Shown here: positions 8,528 to 16,822 of the stretch, piece after piece | Layout: every line of letters begins with the position of its first letter | Position numbering within the stretch: position 1 is the stretch's first letter | Position numbers and translations under genes: made by a program | From: Rhizobium anhuiense | GTDB lineage: Bacteria; Pseudomonadota; Alphaproteobacteria; Rhizobiales; Rhizobiaceae | Assembly: GCF_003985145.1 (NCBI RefSeq) | Contig: NZ_ML133524.1 | Coordinates: forward strand, 339,326 to 403,325 | Length of the DNA stretch: 64,000 nucleotides | Reading direction: 5' to 3' | The notes under the pieces: generated by a model | Databases searched by the model: none | Seen by the model: the letters and a program-made list of their open reading frames with translations, nothing else | Told to the model about the DNA's origin: nothing

Positions 8528-9643
8528 TCAGCCGATCTCGATCCAGCGGCGCTCATGGAAGGACTGTGCCATGGCATGCACCGACTTCTCTATCCTGAGA
8601 CCGTCTTCGAATGTCACGATCGACGACGGCTCGCCTGAAATTGCCCGGATCAGCTCGCGGCATTCGATGATCTTCAGATCGTTGAAGCCGAGGCCATGGC
8701 CGGGCGCCGGGATGAAGCGATCATAGGGCCGATGGGCGGGCGCCGCCAGTATCTTGCGGAAGCCCTGTTCGGAGCCGCGGCCCTCGGCCTGATAGAGTTC
8801 GAATTCGTTCATGCGCTCCTGGTCGTAGACGATCGAGCCTTTCGAGCCGAAAATCTGCAGGGCGATGCGGCCCTTGCGGCCCCAGGCGGCGCGATTCGCC
8901 ATCAACACGGCGGAGATGCCGCCGCCAAGCCGCATCAGCACGTTGGCGCCATCGTGGTTTTCGACGGCACGGCGACCACCTTCGCTCAGCGGGCGATCGG
9001 CATAGGGTTTCACCATATCCGTTATGACGGCCTCGACATGGCCGAAGAGGTACCAAAGCAGCGATAGCGGATGCACGGCGAAATCGTCGAGGGCGCCGTA
9101 GCCGGCGGAAAGCTCGCTCTTCCAATAAAAGAAGACATCGGGATCGGCCATGAAGTCCTCGTCCATCTCGACGCGGATGTGGTTGACCGTACCGATGGCG
9201 CCCTCCCCAATCAGCGTCCTGATATGCCGCATGACGGGATTCTGGATGTAATTGTAACCAAGGGCGGCGACCTTGCCGGACCGCTTTGCGGTTTCCAGCA
9301 TGCGCTCGGCATCGGCATAGACCGGCGCCATCGGCTTTTCGCACCAGACATGCTTGCCGGCTTCGAGGGCTGCAATCGCCATCTCGGGGTGGAACTGATT
9401 GGGCGTCGTGACGGAGACGACGTCGACCTCGGGGTCGGCGATCAGCGCCCGCCAGTCCGCCGTCGCCTTCTCGAAGCCGAATTCACCGGCACGGGCCTCA
9501 GCAAGCCCGGCATTGGCTTCGGCCAGATGCACGAGACGCGGACGCTCGACATCGCCGAACACAGTCTTCACCGCATTCCACGCCAGCGCATGGCATTTGC
9601 CCATATAACCGGTGCCGATCAAACCGATGCCGAGTGGCTTCAT
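8528..9643 (-). CDS. Gfo/Idh/MocA oxidoreductase, probably inositol-linked
   Basis: A 371-residue NAD(P)-dependent sugar/polyol dehydrogenase. The Rossmann motif is GLIGTGYMGKCHA at residues 6-18, the catalytic lysine lies in the family motif EKPMAP near residue 103, and a C-terminal Gfo/Idh substrate domain follows. The start is preceded by AGGAGACGG. It is divergent from the RpiR gene iolR, and an IolR-like box lies 34 bp upstream of its start. In Sinorhizobium meliloti the gene in this place (SMc01163, recalled) is linked to use of inositol isomers, so oxidation of scyllo- or chiro-inositol is the best guess. The main myo-inositol dehydrogenase idhA is usually elsewhere in rhizobia. Confidence 0.85.
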   Translation of the reverse strand: MKPLGIGLIGTGYMGKCHALAWNAVKTVFGDVERPRLVHLAEANAGLAEARAGEFGFEKATADWRALIADPEVDVVSVTTPNQFHPEMAIAALEAGKHVWCEKPMAPVYADAERMLETAKRSGKVAALGYNYIQNPVMRHIRTLIGEGAIGTVNHIRVEMDEDFMADPDVFFYWKSELSAGYGALDDFAVHPLSLLWYLFGHVEAVITDMVKPYADRPLSEGGRRAVENHDGANVLMRLGGGISAVLMANRAAWGRKGRIALQIFGSKGSIVYDQERMNEFELYQAEGRGSEQGFRKILAAPAHRPYDRFIPAPGHGLGFNDLKIIECRELIRAISGEPSSIVTFEDGLRIEKSVHAMAQSFHERRWIEIG

Positions 9644-9676
9644 TTCCGTCTCCTCCAGAGCTGCGCGCGGATTTTT

Positions 9677-9690
9677 GGAATATTTGGATC
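9677..9690. promoter_or_regulatory. weak IolR-like box upstream of the Gfo/Idh gene
   Basis: GGAATATTTGGATC shares the 10-bp half GGAATATTTG with the better box at 9819 and ends with a degenerate second half. It lies in the divergent region, 34 bp from the dehydrogenase start. Confidence 0.35.
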
Positions 9691-9818
9691 ATTTTGACAA
9701 GAGACCTACGCATGGCATTTCTCGCGCCCTTCCCCGCACAACTGTCCAAAAGCCTTCAATTACAGGCGATTAAAAACAATTAGGCGTGTCGTTTGAAATC
9801 GTCTATGTTCGACAATAT

Positions 9819-9832
9819 GGAATATTTGTTTC
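9819..9832. promoter_or_regulatory. IolR box upstream of iolR
   Basis: GGAATATTTGTTTC fits GGAA-N6-TTYC, the pattern of the two boxes before iolC. It ends 18 bp before the iolR start codon, a position suited to autoregulation. Confidence 0.55.
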
Positions 9833-9850
9833 ATCTCGTGAGCCGCAAGC

Positions 9851-10726
9851 ATGGATAACGATCCCAAGAGGCACGCGCGTGTGCCGCGCGATTTTGAAAG
9901 CCTGCGCAGCACCATCATCGAGCGCAAGGCGAACATGCCGAAGCGGCTGGCGCAGGTCGCAGCCTTCGCGCTCGGCAATCCCGACGAAATCGCCTTCGGC
10001 ACGACGGCGAGCATCGCGGCCGCCTCGGACGTCCAGCCCTCGACGCTGGTGCGCCTGGCGCATCATCTGGGGTATGGAGGCTTTTCCGACCTGCAGAGCA
10101 TCTTTCGCGAAAGATTGCGCGACCGGACGCTGAGTTACGAAGAGCGGCTCGTCACGCTGGAGCAATCGAGCGGCGACGATGAGGACGCCAATCTGCTTTC
10201 CGGCTTCATTGCCGCGGCCAACCAGTCGGTCAACCGGTTGGCGGCGACAGTGCAGAGCGATACTTTCACGAAAGCGGTGAATATCCTTGCCGGCGCCGAG
10301 ACGATCTATCTGATCGCCAAACGGCGCTCCTACCCGCTGACGGCGCACATGACCTACGCTTTTTCCAAGCTCAACATCCGCCACCAGATCGTCGCCTCGC
10401 CGAACGGCGTCGATCCGGAGATGGTGCAGTTTGCAACACCCAAGGATGCGGCGATCGCGGCGAGCTTCTCGCCCTATGCGGCCGACAGCCTCAGCCAGAG
10501 CCAGGAACTTGCCGACCGCGGCGTGCCCGTTATCGCGATCACCGATTCGGCTTTCTCGCCGCTTGCCGCCTGTGCCACGCACTGGTTCGAGGTGGCGGAG
10601 GCCGATTTCGCCGGCTTCCGCTCGCTTTCGGCCTCAATGGCGCTCACCATGGCACTGCCGGTTGCAATTGCCGAGCGGCGGCGCAAGCGGCAGCAGTCAA
10701 AACCTGTAAAAGGCAAAATGGAATAA
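9851..10726 (+). CDS. iolR: RpiR-family repressor of inositol catabolism
   Basis: A 291-residue transcription regulator with an N-terminal RpiR helix-turn-helix (residues about 15-90, with the segment TTASIAAASDVQPSTLVRLA) and a C-terminal SIS sugar-isomerase-like sensor domain (about 125-265, with GAETIYLIAKRRSYP). RpiR/SIS proteins sense phosphorylated sugars or polyols. The placement, divergent from a Gfo/Idh dehydrogenase and directly before iolCDEB, matches the rhizobial IolR repressor. The gene ends 92 bp before iolC. The GGAA-N6-TTYC boxes around 9819, 10720 and 10750 are candidate targets. The ribosome-binding site is weak, consistent with a low-level repressor. Confidence 0.9.
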   Translation: MDNDPKRHARVPRDFESLRSTIIERKANMPKRLAQVAAFALGNPDEIAFGTTASIAAASDVQPSTLVRLAHHLGYGGFSDLQSIFRERLRDRTLSYEERLVTLEQSSGDDEDANLLSGFIAAANQSVNRLAATVQSDTFTKAVNILAGAETIYLIAKRRSYPLTAHMTYAFSKLNIRHQIVASPNGVDPEMVQFATPKDAAIAASFSPYAADSLSQSQELADRGVPVIAITDSAFSPLAACATHWFEVAEADFAGFRSLSASMALTMALPVAIAERRRKRQQSKPVKGKME

Positions 10727-10733
10727 ACATTCC
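10720..10733. promoter_or_regulatory. IolR box 1 upstream of iolC
   Basis: GGAATAAACATTCC is a perfect GGAA-N6-TTCC palindrome at the very end of iolR, just upstream of the -35 element of the iolC promoter. Confidence 0.6.
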
Positions 10734-10736
10734 GAA

Positions 10737-10765
10737 TTGACAAAATATCGGAACCAATGTTTCAT
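10737..10765 (+). promoter_or_regulatory. candidate sigma-70 promoter of iolC with embedded IolR box 2
   Basis: A perfect -35 TTGACA at 10737-10742 is followed 17 bp later by TTTCAT as a poor -10. The second box GGAACCAATGTTTC (10750-10763) overlaps spacer and -10, 30 bp (three helical turns) from box 1. A repressor there would block RNA polymerase. Confidence 0.5.
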
Positions 10766-10818
10766 TATTGAAAATTCGCAGGCACTGGAAGCCGCGCAAA
10801 ATCTAGCGGGAGGACATC

Positions 10819-12753
10819 ATGGTACAATCGAATCCGGGTTCGCAGCCGGAGCCGGCGCTTGATGTGATCACCATCGGCCGCTCCTCGGTCGATCTTTACG
10901 GTCAGCAGATCGGTTCACGGCTGGAGGATATCGCCTCCTTCGCCAAGTCCGTCGGCGGCTGCCCGGCCAATATTGCTATCGGCACGGCGCGGCTCGGCCT
11001 CAAATCCGGCCTCATCACCCGCGTCGGCGATGAGCAGATGGGACGCTTCATCCGCGAGCAGTCGGCGCGCGAAGGTGTCGCCACAGACGGTATCATCACC
11101 GACAAGGAGCGGCTGACGGCGCTGGTGCTGCTTGCGGTCGAGGCCGAGGGCGTCTCGCCGATGATCTTCTATCGATCGGACTGCGCCGATATGGCGCTCG
11201 ATGAAGGCGATATCGACGAAAATTTCATCAGATCGTCGCGCGCCGTTCTCGTTTCCGGCACGCATTTCTCGCGGCCGAATACCGAGGCCGCGCAGCGCAA
11301 GGCGATCCGTATCGCCAAGGCGAACGGCCGCAAGGTGATCTTCGACATCGATTACCGGCCGAACCTGTGGGGACTTGCCGGCCATGCGGAAGGCTTCGAG
11401 CGCTACGTGAAATCCGACCGGGTCTCCTCGAAGATGAAGGAGACGCTGCCGGACTGCGACCTCATCGTCGGGACAGAAGAGGAAATCCTGATCGCTTCCG
11501 GCGCCGACGACGTGCTCGGTGCGCTGAAGGAGATTCGCCGCCTGTCACCGGCAACGATCGTACTGAAGCGCGGCGCGATGGGCTGCATCGTCTATGACGG
11601 GCCGATCGCCGACGATCTCGAGGCCGGCATCGTCGGCCAGGGTTTCCCGATCGAAGTCTTCAACGTGCTCGGTGCCGGCGATGCCTTCATGTCCGGCTTC
11701 CTGCGCGGCTTCCTGCGCGACGAGCCGCTGAAGACCTGCGCCACCTGGGCCAATGCCTGCGGCGCCCTCGCCGTTTCCCGCCTGCTCTGCTCGCCGGAAT
11801 ATCCGACCTGGGCGGAACTCGACTTCTTCCTGACGAACGGCAGCAAACACCGGGCACTGCGCAAGGACGAGGCGATCAACCATATCCACTGGGCCTCGAC
11901 CCGGCGCGGCGAAGTCCCGCTTCTGATGGCGCTGGCGATCGACCACCGCTCGCAGCTCGTCAGCGTCGCCGATGAGCTCGGCGTCGGCCATGAGAAGATC
12001 GGCGCCTTCAAGCGGCTGGCGGTCGCGGCGGCGGCACGGGTGTCGAACGGCCGCGACGGCTACGGCATGCTGATCGACGAACGTTTCGGCCGCGACGCCT
12101 TCTTCGACGCGGCAACGAAGAATTTCTCCTGGATCGGCCGACCGGTGGAATTGCCGGGCTCGAAGCCGCTGCGCTTCGAATTCAGCCAGGATATCGGCTC
12201 GCAGCTTGTGGAATGGCCGCTCGGTCATTGCATCAAGTGCCTGTGCTTCTATCATCCCGATGATCCGGCTGACCTGAAGACGGAGCAGCAGGAGAAACTG
12301 CGCACGCTGTTCGAGGCCGCCCGCAAGGTCGGCCGCGAGTTGCTGGTGGAGATCATCGCCGGCAAGAACGGGCCGCTCACCGACGATACGATCGCGACCG
12401 CGCTGGAAGAGCTTTATGCGCTCGGCATCAAGCCGGACTGGTGGAAACTCGAGCCGCAGGCATCGAGCCAAGCCTGGAAGAAAATCGATGCGGTGATCGC
12501 CAAAAATGATCCATGGTGCCGCGGTATCGTGCTCTTGGGCCTCGAGGCGCCCGCCGACGAGCTGATCTCCTGCTTCGAGGCGACGCTGGCGGCTCCCTCC
12601 GTCAAGGGCTTCGCCGTTGGCCGGACGATCTTTGCCGATCCGGCGCGCGCCTGGCTTTCGGGCGAAATAAACGACGAGGAGGCGATCGCCGACATGGCCG
12701 GCCGCTTCCGGCAACTGACCGAAGCGTGGCTGAAGACGCGTGGGCGTCACTGA
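10819..12753 (+). CDS. iolC: 5-dehydro-2-deoxygluconokinase fused to DUF2090 domain
   Basis: IolC phosphorylates 5-dehydro-2-deoxy-D-gluconate in myo-inositol breakdown. The 644-residue protein has two parts. Residues about 15-330 are a PfkB/ribokinase domain with the N-terminal GGCPANIAIGTARLG motif and the catalytic anion-hole motif LGAGDAFMSGF (Asp about residue 288). Residues about 335-640 are a DUF2090 domain, a TIM-barrel related to class I aldolases such as LacD. Fusion of the two is common in proteobacterial IolC, and the second half may act as the aldolase of the next step, but that is inference. The start follows GGGAGGACATC. It begins the iolCDEB transcript and is probably IolR-controlled. 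Confidence 0.93.
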   Translation: MVQSNPGSQPEPALDVITIGRSSVDLYGQQIGSRLEDIASFAKSVGGCPANIAIGTARLGLKSGLITRVGDEQMGRFIREQSAREGVATDGIITDKERLTALVLLAVEAEGVSPMIFYRSDCADMALDEGDIDENFIRSSRAVLVSGTHFSRPNTEAAQRKAIRIAKANGRKVIFDIDYRPNLWGLAGHAEGFERYVKSDRVSSKMKETLPDCDLIVGTEEEILIASGADDVLGALKEIRRLSPATIVLKRGAMGCIVYDGPIADDLEAGIVGQGFPIEVFNVLGAGDAFMSGFLRGFLRDEPLKTCATWANACGALAVSRLLCSPEYPTWAELDFFLTNGSKHRALRKDEAINHIHWASTRRGEVPLLMALAIDHRSQLVSVADELGVGHEKIGAFKRLAVAAAARVSNGRDGYGMLIDERFGRDAFFDAATKNFSWIGRPVELPGSKPLRFEFSQDIGSQLVEWPLGHCIKCLCFYHPDDPADLKTEQQEKLRTLFEAARKVGRELLVEIIAGKNGPLTDDTIATALEELYALGIKPDWWKLEPQASSQAWKKIDAVIAKNDPWCRGIVLLGLEAPADELISCFEATLAAPSVKGFAVGRTIFADPARAWLSGEINDEEAIADMAGRFRQLTEAWLKTRGRH

Positions 12754-12762
12754 GAATTAAGA

Positions 12763-12913
12763 CCCTCCCCAACCCCTCCCCGCAAGGGGGAGGGACTTAA
12801 CTTGAGGCTCGCCTCACGCCATGAGCGAACGTTCTTTTGGACGAGATCCTGCGGCGAGAATGGTGAGAGCCCGCCAGGTTAACCCCTCCCCTTGTGGGGA
12901 GGGTTGGGGAAGG
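12763..12913. repeat. inverted-repeat intergenic element between iolC and iolD
   Basis: A 151-bp element begins with CCCTCCCCAACCCCTCCCC (itself folding on GGGGGAGGG) and ends with its imperfect inverse GGGGAGGGTTGGGG. Both ends are hairpins and both are flanked inside by the short inverted pair CTTAAC / GTTAAC. It has the look of a small non-autonomous element or a genus-specific BIME-like repeat. It lies just before the ribosome-binding site of iolD. Confidence 0.7.
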
Positions 12914-12947
12914 AAAAAACGTGAAAGAAAGATTGCGGGAGGACCCG

Positions 12948-14798
12948 ATGGGCAAGACGATACGGTTGACGATGGCGCAGGCCGTCGCGCATTTCCTCAA
13001 GAAGCAGATGACGATCGTCGACGGCAAGAAGGTGCAGATCTTCGGCGGCGTCTGGGCGATCTTCGGTCACGGCAACGTCGCCGGCATCGGCGAGGCGCTC
13101 TATCAGGTGCGCGGCGAATTGACGACCTATCGCGCCCACAACGAACAGGGCATGGCGCATGCCGCGATCGCCTATGCCAAGGCGAATTTCCGCACGCGCT
13201 TCATGGCCTGCACGACCTCGATCGGCCCCGGCGCACTGAACATGGTGACGGCCGCGGGCGTCGCGCATGTCAATCGTATTCCCGTTCTCTTCCTGCCGGG
13301 CGACGTCTTTGCCAACCGTGCGCCGGATCCGGTGCTGCAGCAGATCGAGGATTTCGGCGATGGCACGGTTTCGGCCAATGATGCGTTCCGTCCAGTTTCG
13401 CGCTATTTCGACCGCATCACCCGGCCCGAGCAGATCATCACGGCGCTGAAGCGCGCCATGCAGGTCCTGACCGACCCCCTGGATTGCGGCCCGGTGACAT
13501 TGTCGCTCTGCCAGGACGTTCAGGCGGAAGCCTATGATTATCCGGAAAGCCTGTTCGATGAAAAGGTCTGGACAACCCGCCGGCCGCAGCCGGATGCGGA
13601 CGAGCTGGCAAATGCCATTGCGCTGATCAAGGCGTCGCGGAAGCCGGTGATCGTTGCCGGCGGCGGCGTGCTTTATTCGCAGGCGACGCAGGAGCTTGCC
13701 GCTTTTGCCGAAGCCCACGGCCTTCCCGTCGTCGTCACCCAGGCCGGCAAGTCATCGATCAACGAGACCCATCCGCTGGCGCTCGGCTCGGTCGGCGTCA
13801 CCGGCACCTCGGCAGCAAATGCGATCGCGGAAGAGACGGACCTCGTCATCGCCGTTGGCACCCGCTGCCAGGATTTCACCACCGGCTCCTGGGCGCTGTT
13901 CAAGAACGACAGCCTCAAGATGGTCGGCCTCAATATCGCCGCCTATGACGCGGTGAAGCACGATAGCCATCCGCTGGTGGCCGATGCCCGCGAAGGGCTG
14001 AAGGCGCTTTCGGCAGGGCTTTCCGGCTGGAAGGCGCCGGCAGCACTCGCGGAGAAGGCGGCCGCGGAGAAGAAGGTCTGGATGGAGGCTGCGGCCAGGG
14101 CGATGGCCACGAGCAATGCCGCCCTGCCCTCCGATGCGCAGGTGATCGGCGCGGTGGCACGCACGATCGGCGGCGAGAATACGACGGTTCTTTGCGCTGC
14201 AGGCGGCCTTCCCGGCGAATTGCACAAGCTCTGGCCGGCGACCGCGCCTGGCAGCTATCATATGGAATACGGCTTCTCCTGCATGGGCTATGAGATTGCC
14301 GGCGGTCTCGGCGCCAAGATGGCGCATCCCGAACGGGATGTCGTCGTCATGGTCGGCGACGGCTCCTACATGATGATGAATTCCGAGATCGCGACGTCGG
14401 TCATGCTCGGCCTCAAGCTCAACATCGTCGTGCTCGACAATCGCGGTTATGGCTGCATCAACCGATTGCAGATGGGAACAGGCGGCGCCAACTTCAACAA
14501 TCTGCTGAAGGACTCCTATCACGAGGTGATGCCGGAGATCGATTTCCGCGCGCATGCCGAAAGCATGGGCGCCATCGCCGTCAAGGTCGGTTCCATCGCG
14601 GAACTCGAGCAGGCGATCATCGATTCGAAGACGAACGACCGCACCTCGGTCTTCCTAATCGACACCGATCCGCTCATTACCACGGAAGCCGGCGGCCATT
14701 GGTGGGATGTCGTGGTGCCTGAGGTCAGTCCTCGCGAACAGGTCAACGAAGCGCGCAAGGGCTATGTCGAAGCACGCGCCGCCCAACGCATCGGCTGA
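12948..14798 (+). CDS. iolD: 3D-(3,5/4)-trihydroxycyclohexane-1,2-dione hydrolase
   Basis: IolD is a thiamine-diphosphate enzyme that opens the inositol ring, turning the diketone made by IolE into 5-deoxy-glucuronate. The 616-residue protein has the three acetolactate-synthase-type domains: N-terminal pyrimidine-binding with catalytic glutamate in RAHNEQGMAH, a central domain with GGGVLYSQA, and a C-terminal PP domain with the metal/ThDP motif GDGSYMMMNSEI and NRGYGCINRL. The start is the ATG preceded by GGGAGGACCC; the frame runs 18 codons further upstream into the repeat element and is not used. It lies between iolC and iolE in the same direction. Confidence 0.95.
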   Translation: MGKTIRLTMAQAVAHFLKKQMTIVDGKKVQIFGGVWAIFGHGNVAGIGEALYQVRGELTTYRAHNEQGMAHAAIAYAKANFRTRFMACTTSIGPGALNMVTAAGVAHVNRIPVLFLPGDVFANRAPDPVLQQIEDFGDGTVSANDAFRPVSRYFDRITRPEQIITALKRAMQVLTDPLDCGPVTLSLCQDVQAEAYDYPESLFDEKVWTTRRPQPDADELANAIALIKASRKPVIVAGGGVLYSQATQELAAFAEAHGLPVVVTQAGKSSINETHPLALGSVGVTGTSAANAIAEETDLVIAVGTRCQDFTTGSWALFKNDSLKMVGLNIAAYDAVKHDSHPLVADAREGLKALSAGLSGWKAPAALAEKAAAEKKVWMEAAARAMATSNAALPSDAQVIGAVARTIGGENTTVLCAAGGLPGELHKLWPATAPGSYHMEYGFSCMGYEIAGGLGAKMAHPERDVVVMVGDGSYMMMNSEIATSVMLGLKLNIVVLDNRGYGCINRLQMGTGGANFNNLLKDSYHEVMPEIDFRAHAESMGAIAVKVGSIAELEQAIIDSKTNDRTSVFLIDTDPLITTEAGGHWWDVVVPEVSPREQVNEARKGYVEARAAQRIG

Positions 14799-14818
14799 CC
14801 GACTGCTGTCATTTTTTC

Positions 14819-14840
14819 GGAAGAGCGTCCCGGCTCTTCC
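14819..14840 (+). terminator. hairpin between iolD and iolE
   Basis: A perfect 8-bp stem GGAAGAGC / GCTCTTCC with a 6-nt loop is followed by GCAATACTTTT. It may be an attenuator or an mRNA-processing hairpin rather than a full terminator, since iolE follows directly. Confidence 0.45.
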
Positions 14841-14864
14841 GCAATACTTTTAAGGAGAATGTTG

Positions 14865-15782
14865 ATGAAGGCCAAACTCGGCATGTCGCCCATCGCGTGG
14901 TGGAACGACGATCTTCCTGAGCTCAGCGACGATGTGTCCCTCGAGGAATGCCTGCGGCAATCGCGCAGCGCCGGTTTCACGGGCATGGAGCAAGGCCGCC
15001 GTTTCCCCAGCAATCCGGAAGAGATGCTCCCGATTCTGCGCGCCGCCGACGTGACGCTGTGCGGCGGCTGGTTCTCCGGCACGCTTGTCAATGAGGAGCT
15101 TGCCGCCAACAAGGACCGCATCGCGCCGATGATCGCGCTGTTCAAGGCGGTCAATGCGCCTTGCATCGTTTATGGCGAAGTCGGCCGCTCCATCCAGGGC
15201 GATCGCTCGAAGCCGCTCGCCACCAAGCCGCGCCTCTCCGATGACGAGATGAAGGCCTATGCGCGACGCGTCACGGAATTCGGGGAATGGTGCGCCGAGC
15301 AGGGCATGCCGCTTTCCTATCATCACCACATGGCTGCCGTGGTCGAAACCGAGCCGGAACTCGACGCCTTCATGCGCTCTTCGGGTGAAGGCATTCCGCT
15401 GCTGCTCGATGCCGGGCATCTCGCCTTTGCCGGCGGCGACGTGCTGCGCGCCATCGACAATCACCACGCCCGCATCAACCATGTTCACGTCAAGGACATC
15501 CGCAAGCCCGTGGTCGATGGGCTGGACCGCAGCCGGCAGTCCTTCCTCGATGCGGTGGCGCTCGGCGCTTTCACGGTGCCCGGCGACGGTTCGCTCGATT
15601 TCGGCGCCATCGTCCAGCGGCTGGCCGATCACGGCTATGAAGGCTGGTTCGTCGTCGAGGCCGAACAGGATCCGCGCAAGGCGCCGCCGCAGAAAATGGC
15701 CGAGATCGGCCATGCCGAACTTATGCGCGTCATGACGGCCGCGGGTTATACCGTGGAAACGGAAGGTTTTCCAAAGGGATAA
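14865..15782 (+). CDS. iolE: myo-inosose-2 dehydratase
   Basis: IolE removes water from 2-keto-myo-inositol to give the substrate of IolD. The 305-residue protein is a xylose-isomerase-like TIM barrel (AP endonuclease family 2). It begins MKAKLGMSPIAWWNDD, and metal-ligand candidates are seen in SYHHHMAAVVE, LLLDAGHLAFAGGD, NHVHVKDI and WFVVEAEQDP. The start was chosen as the second of two close ATGs because AAGGAG is seven bases from it and only one base from the first. It lies 66 bp after iolD and is separated from iolB by a repeat element. Confidence 0.95.
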   Translation: MKAKLGMSPIAWWNDDLPELSDDVSLEECLRQSRSAGFTGMEQGRRFPSNPEEMLPILRAADVTLCGGWFSGTLVNEELAANKDRIAPMIALFKAVNAPCIVYGEVGRSIQGDRSKPLATKPRLSDDEMKAYARRVTEFGEWCAEQGMPLSYHHHMAAVVETEPELDAFMRSSGEGIPLLLDAGHLAFAGGDVLRAIDNHHARINHVHVKDIRKPVVDGLDRSRQSFLDAVALGAFTVPGDGSLDFGAIVQRLADHGYEGWFVVEAEQDPRKAPPQKMAEIGHAELMRVMTAAGYTVETEGFPKG

Positions 15783-15793
15783 CAGAACGAAAT

Positions 15794-15903
15794 ACCCCTC
15801 CCCTCCGGGCACCTTCTCCCCACCGGGGAGAAGGGGGAATGGAAACGGCGAGGCATGTCCCTTCTCCTCTCGGGAAGAAGGTGGCGGCAGCCGGATGAGG
15901 GAG
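15794..15903. repeat. Rhizobium-type C-rich inverted-repeat element before iolB
   Basis: The left end CACCTTCTCCCCACCGG (with GGGGAGAAGG completing a hairpin) is mirrored on the right by CTTCTCCTCTCGGGAAGAAGG and the common tail CCGGATGAGGG. The motif family (CCTCATCCGGCTGCC...CACCTTCTCCCC on the other strand) is very common in Rhizobium intergenic DNA. It occupies nearly the whole iolE-iolB gap. Confidence 0.75.
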
Positions 15904-15936
15904 GCCGCATCCGCCAATTTACGAGGAGAAACACCA

Positions 15937-16734
15937 ATGCCAAACCTCAAGGTGAAACCGTCCGGCACGCATGGCCGCGTCACGCACGTCACCCCGGAAA
16001 ATGCCGGCTGGACCTATGTTGGCTTCGATCTGCATCGGCTGAAGCCGGGCGAGACCGTTTCGGGAGAGACGGGCGATCGCGAAGTCTGCCTCGTCTGGGT
16101 GACCGGCAAGGGCAAGGCATCGGCCGGCACCAGGGATTTCGGCACGCTCGGCGGCCGCATGAGCCCGTTCGAAGGCGCCCCGCATGCGCTCTATATCCCG
16201 ATGGAATCGACATGGTCGGTGACGGCGGAGACCGATCTGGAGCTTGCCGTCTGCTCGGCGCCCGGCGGCGGCACCTATCAGGCAAAGGCCATCCCGCCCG
16301 GCACGCATCCGCAGGTAACGCGCGGCAAGGGCACGAATGTGCGCTACGTCAACAATATCATGCCGGAGGACGACAGCTCGGCCCATTCGCTGCTGGTCGT
16401 CGAGGTGATCACGCCGGGCGGCCACACCTCCTCCTATCCGCCGCACAAGCACGACCAGGACGACCTGCCAAACGAGAGCTTCCTGGAAGAGACCTATTAC
16501 CATCGCCTCAATCCGCCGCAGGGCTTCGGCTTCCAGCGCGTCTACACCGACGATCGCTCGCTCGACGAGGCAATGGCGATCGAGGACGGTGACGTGACGC
16601 TGGTGCCGAAGGGCTATCACCCCTGTGCCGCCTGCCATGGCTATGATCTCTATTATCTCAACGTCATGGCCGGACCGAAGCGGATCTGGAAATTCCACAA
16701 TGCCGCCGAACATGAGTGGCTGATGAAGGCGTGA
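15937..16734 (+). CDS. iolB: 5-deoxy-glucuronate isomerase
   Basis: IolB isomerises 5-deoxy-glucuronate to 5-dehydro-2-deoxygluconate, the substrate of IolC. The 265-residue length and the two-cupin layout fit the KduI/IolB family. Metal-binding positions are visible in SSYPPHKHD, FLEETYYHR and the C-terminal KGYHPCAACHGYDLYYLN. The start ATG has GAGGAG eight bases upstream. It is the last gene of the iolCDEB run. The remaining enzymes of the path (IolA, and IolJ unless supplied by the IolC fusion) are not in the window. Confidence 0.95.
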   Translation: MPNLKVKPSGTHGRVTHVTPENAGWTYVGFDLHRLKPGETVSGETGDREVCLVWVTGKGKASAGTRDFGTLGGRMSPFEGAPHALYIPMESTWSVTAETDLELAVCSAPGGGTYQAKAIPPGTHPQVTRGKGTNVRYVNNIMPEDDSSAHSLLVVEVITPGGHTSSYPPHKHDQDDLPNESFLEETYYHRLNPPQGFGFQRVYTDDRSLDEAMAIEDGDVTLVPKGYHPCAACHGYDLYYLNVMAGPKRIWKFHNAAEHEWLMKA

Positions 16735-16746
16735 GGGCTGTCTCAG

Positions 16747-16768
16747 ATCGCTAAATAATCTGACAGCG
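16747..16768 (+). promoter_or_regulatory. shared 22-bp motif, copy 1 (upstream of DUF1127 gene)
   Basis: ATCGCTAAATAATCTGACAG plus CG matches 18 of 22 positions, without gaps, with the segment at 17948-17969 upstream of the Cys-rich mini-gene. The two copies flank the AraC gene, so it is a candidate AraC operator or a common promoter. Confidence 0.5.
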
Positions 16769-16793
16769 CAAAATCGCCGCTGATGGTTCACTG

Positions 16794-16815
16794 CTCCATC
16801 CAAACACGGATGGAG
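16794..16815 (+). promoter_or_regulatory. hairpin covering the ribosome-binding site of the DUF1127 gene
   Basis: CTCCATCC and GGATGGAG form a perfect 8-bp stem with a 6-nt AAACAC loop, and the 3' arm contains most of the GGAGG site used by the gene. Translation may depend on opening this stem. Confidence 0.5.
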
Positions 16816-16822
16816 GATCACC

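Noticed and set aside
10819..12753. Frameshift or misassembly joining iolC to a second gene
   Set aside because: Kinase-DUF2090 fusions are a known form of proteobacterial IolC and the frame is continuous with normal composition.
12763..12913. CRISPR or phage attachment site
   Set aside because: Only two inverted ends with one spacer-like interior, and no regular direct repeats, cas genes or integrase.
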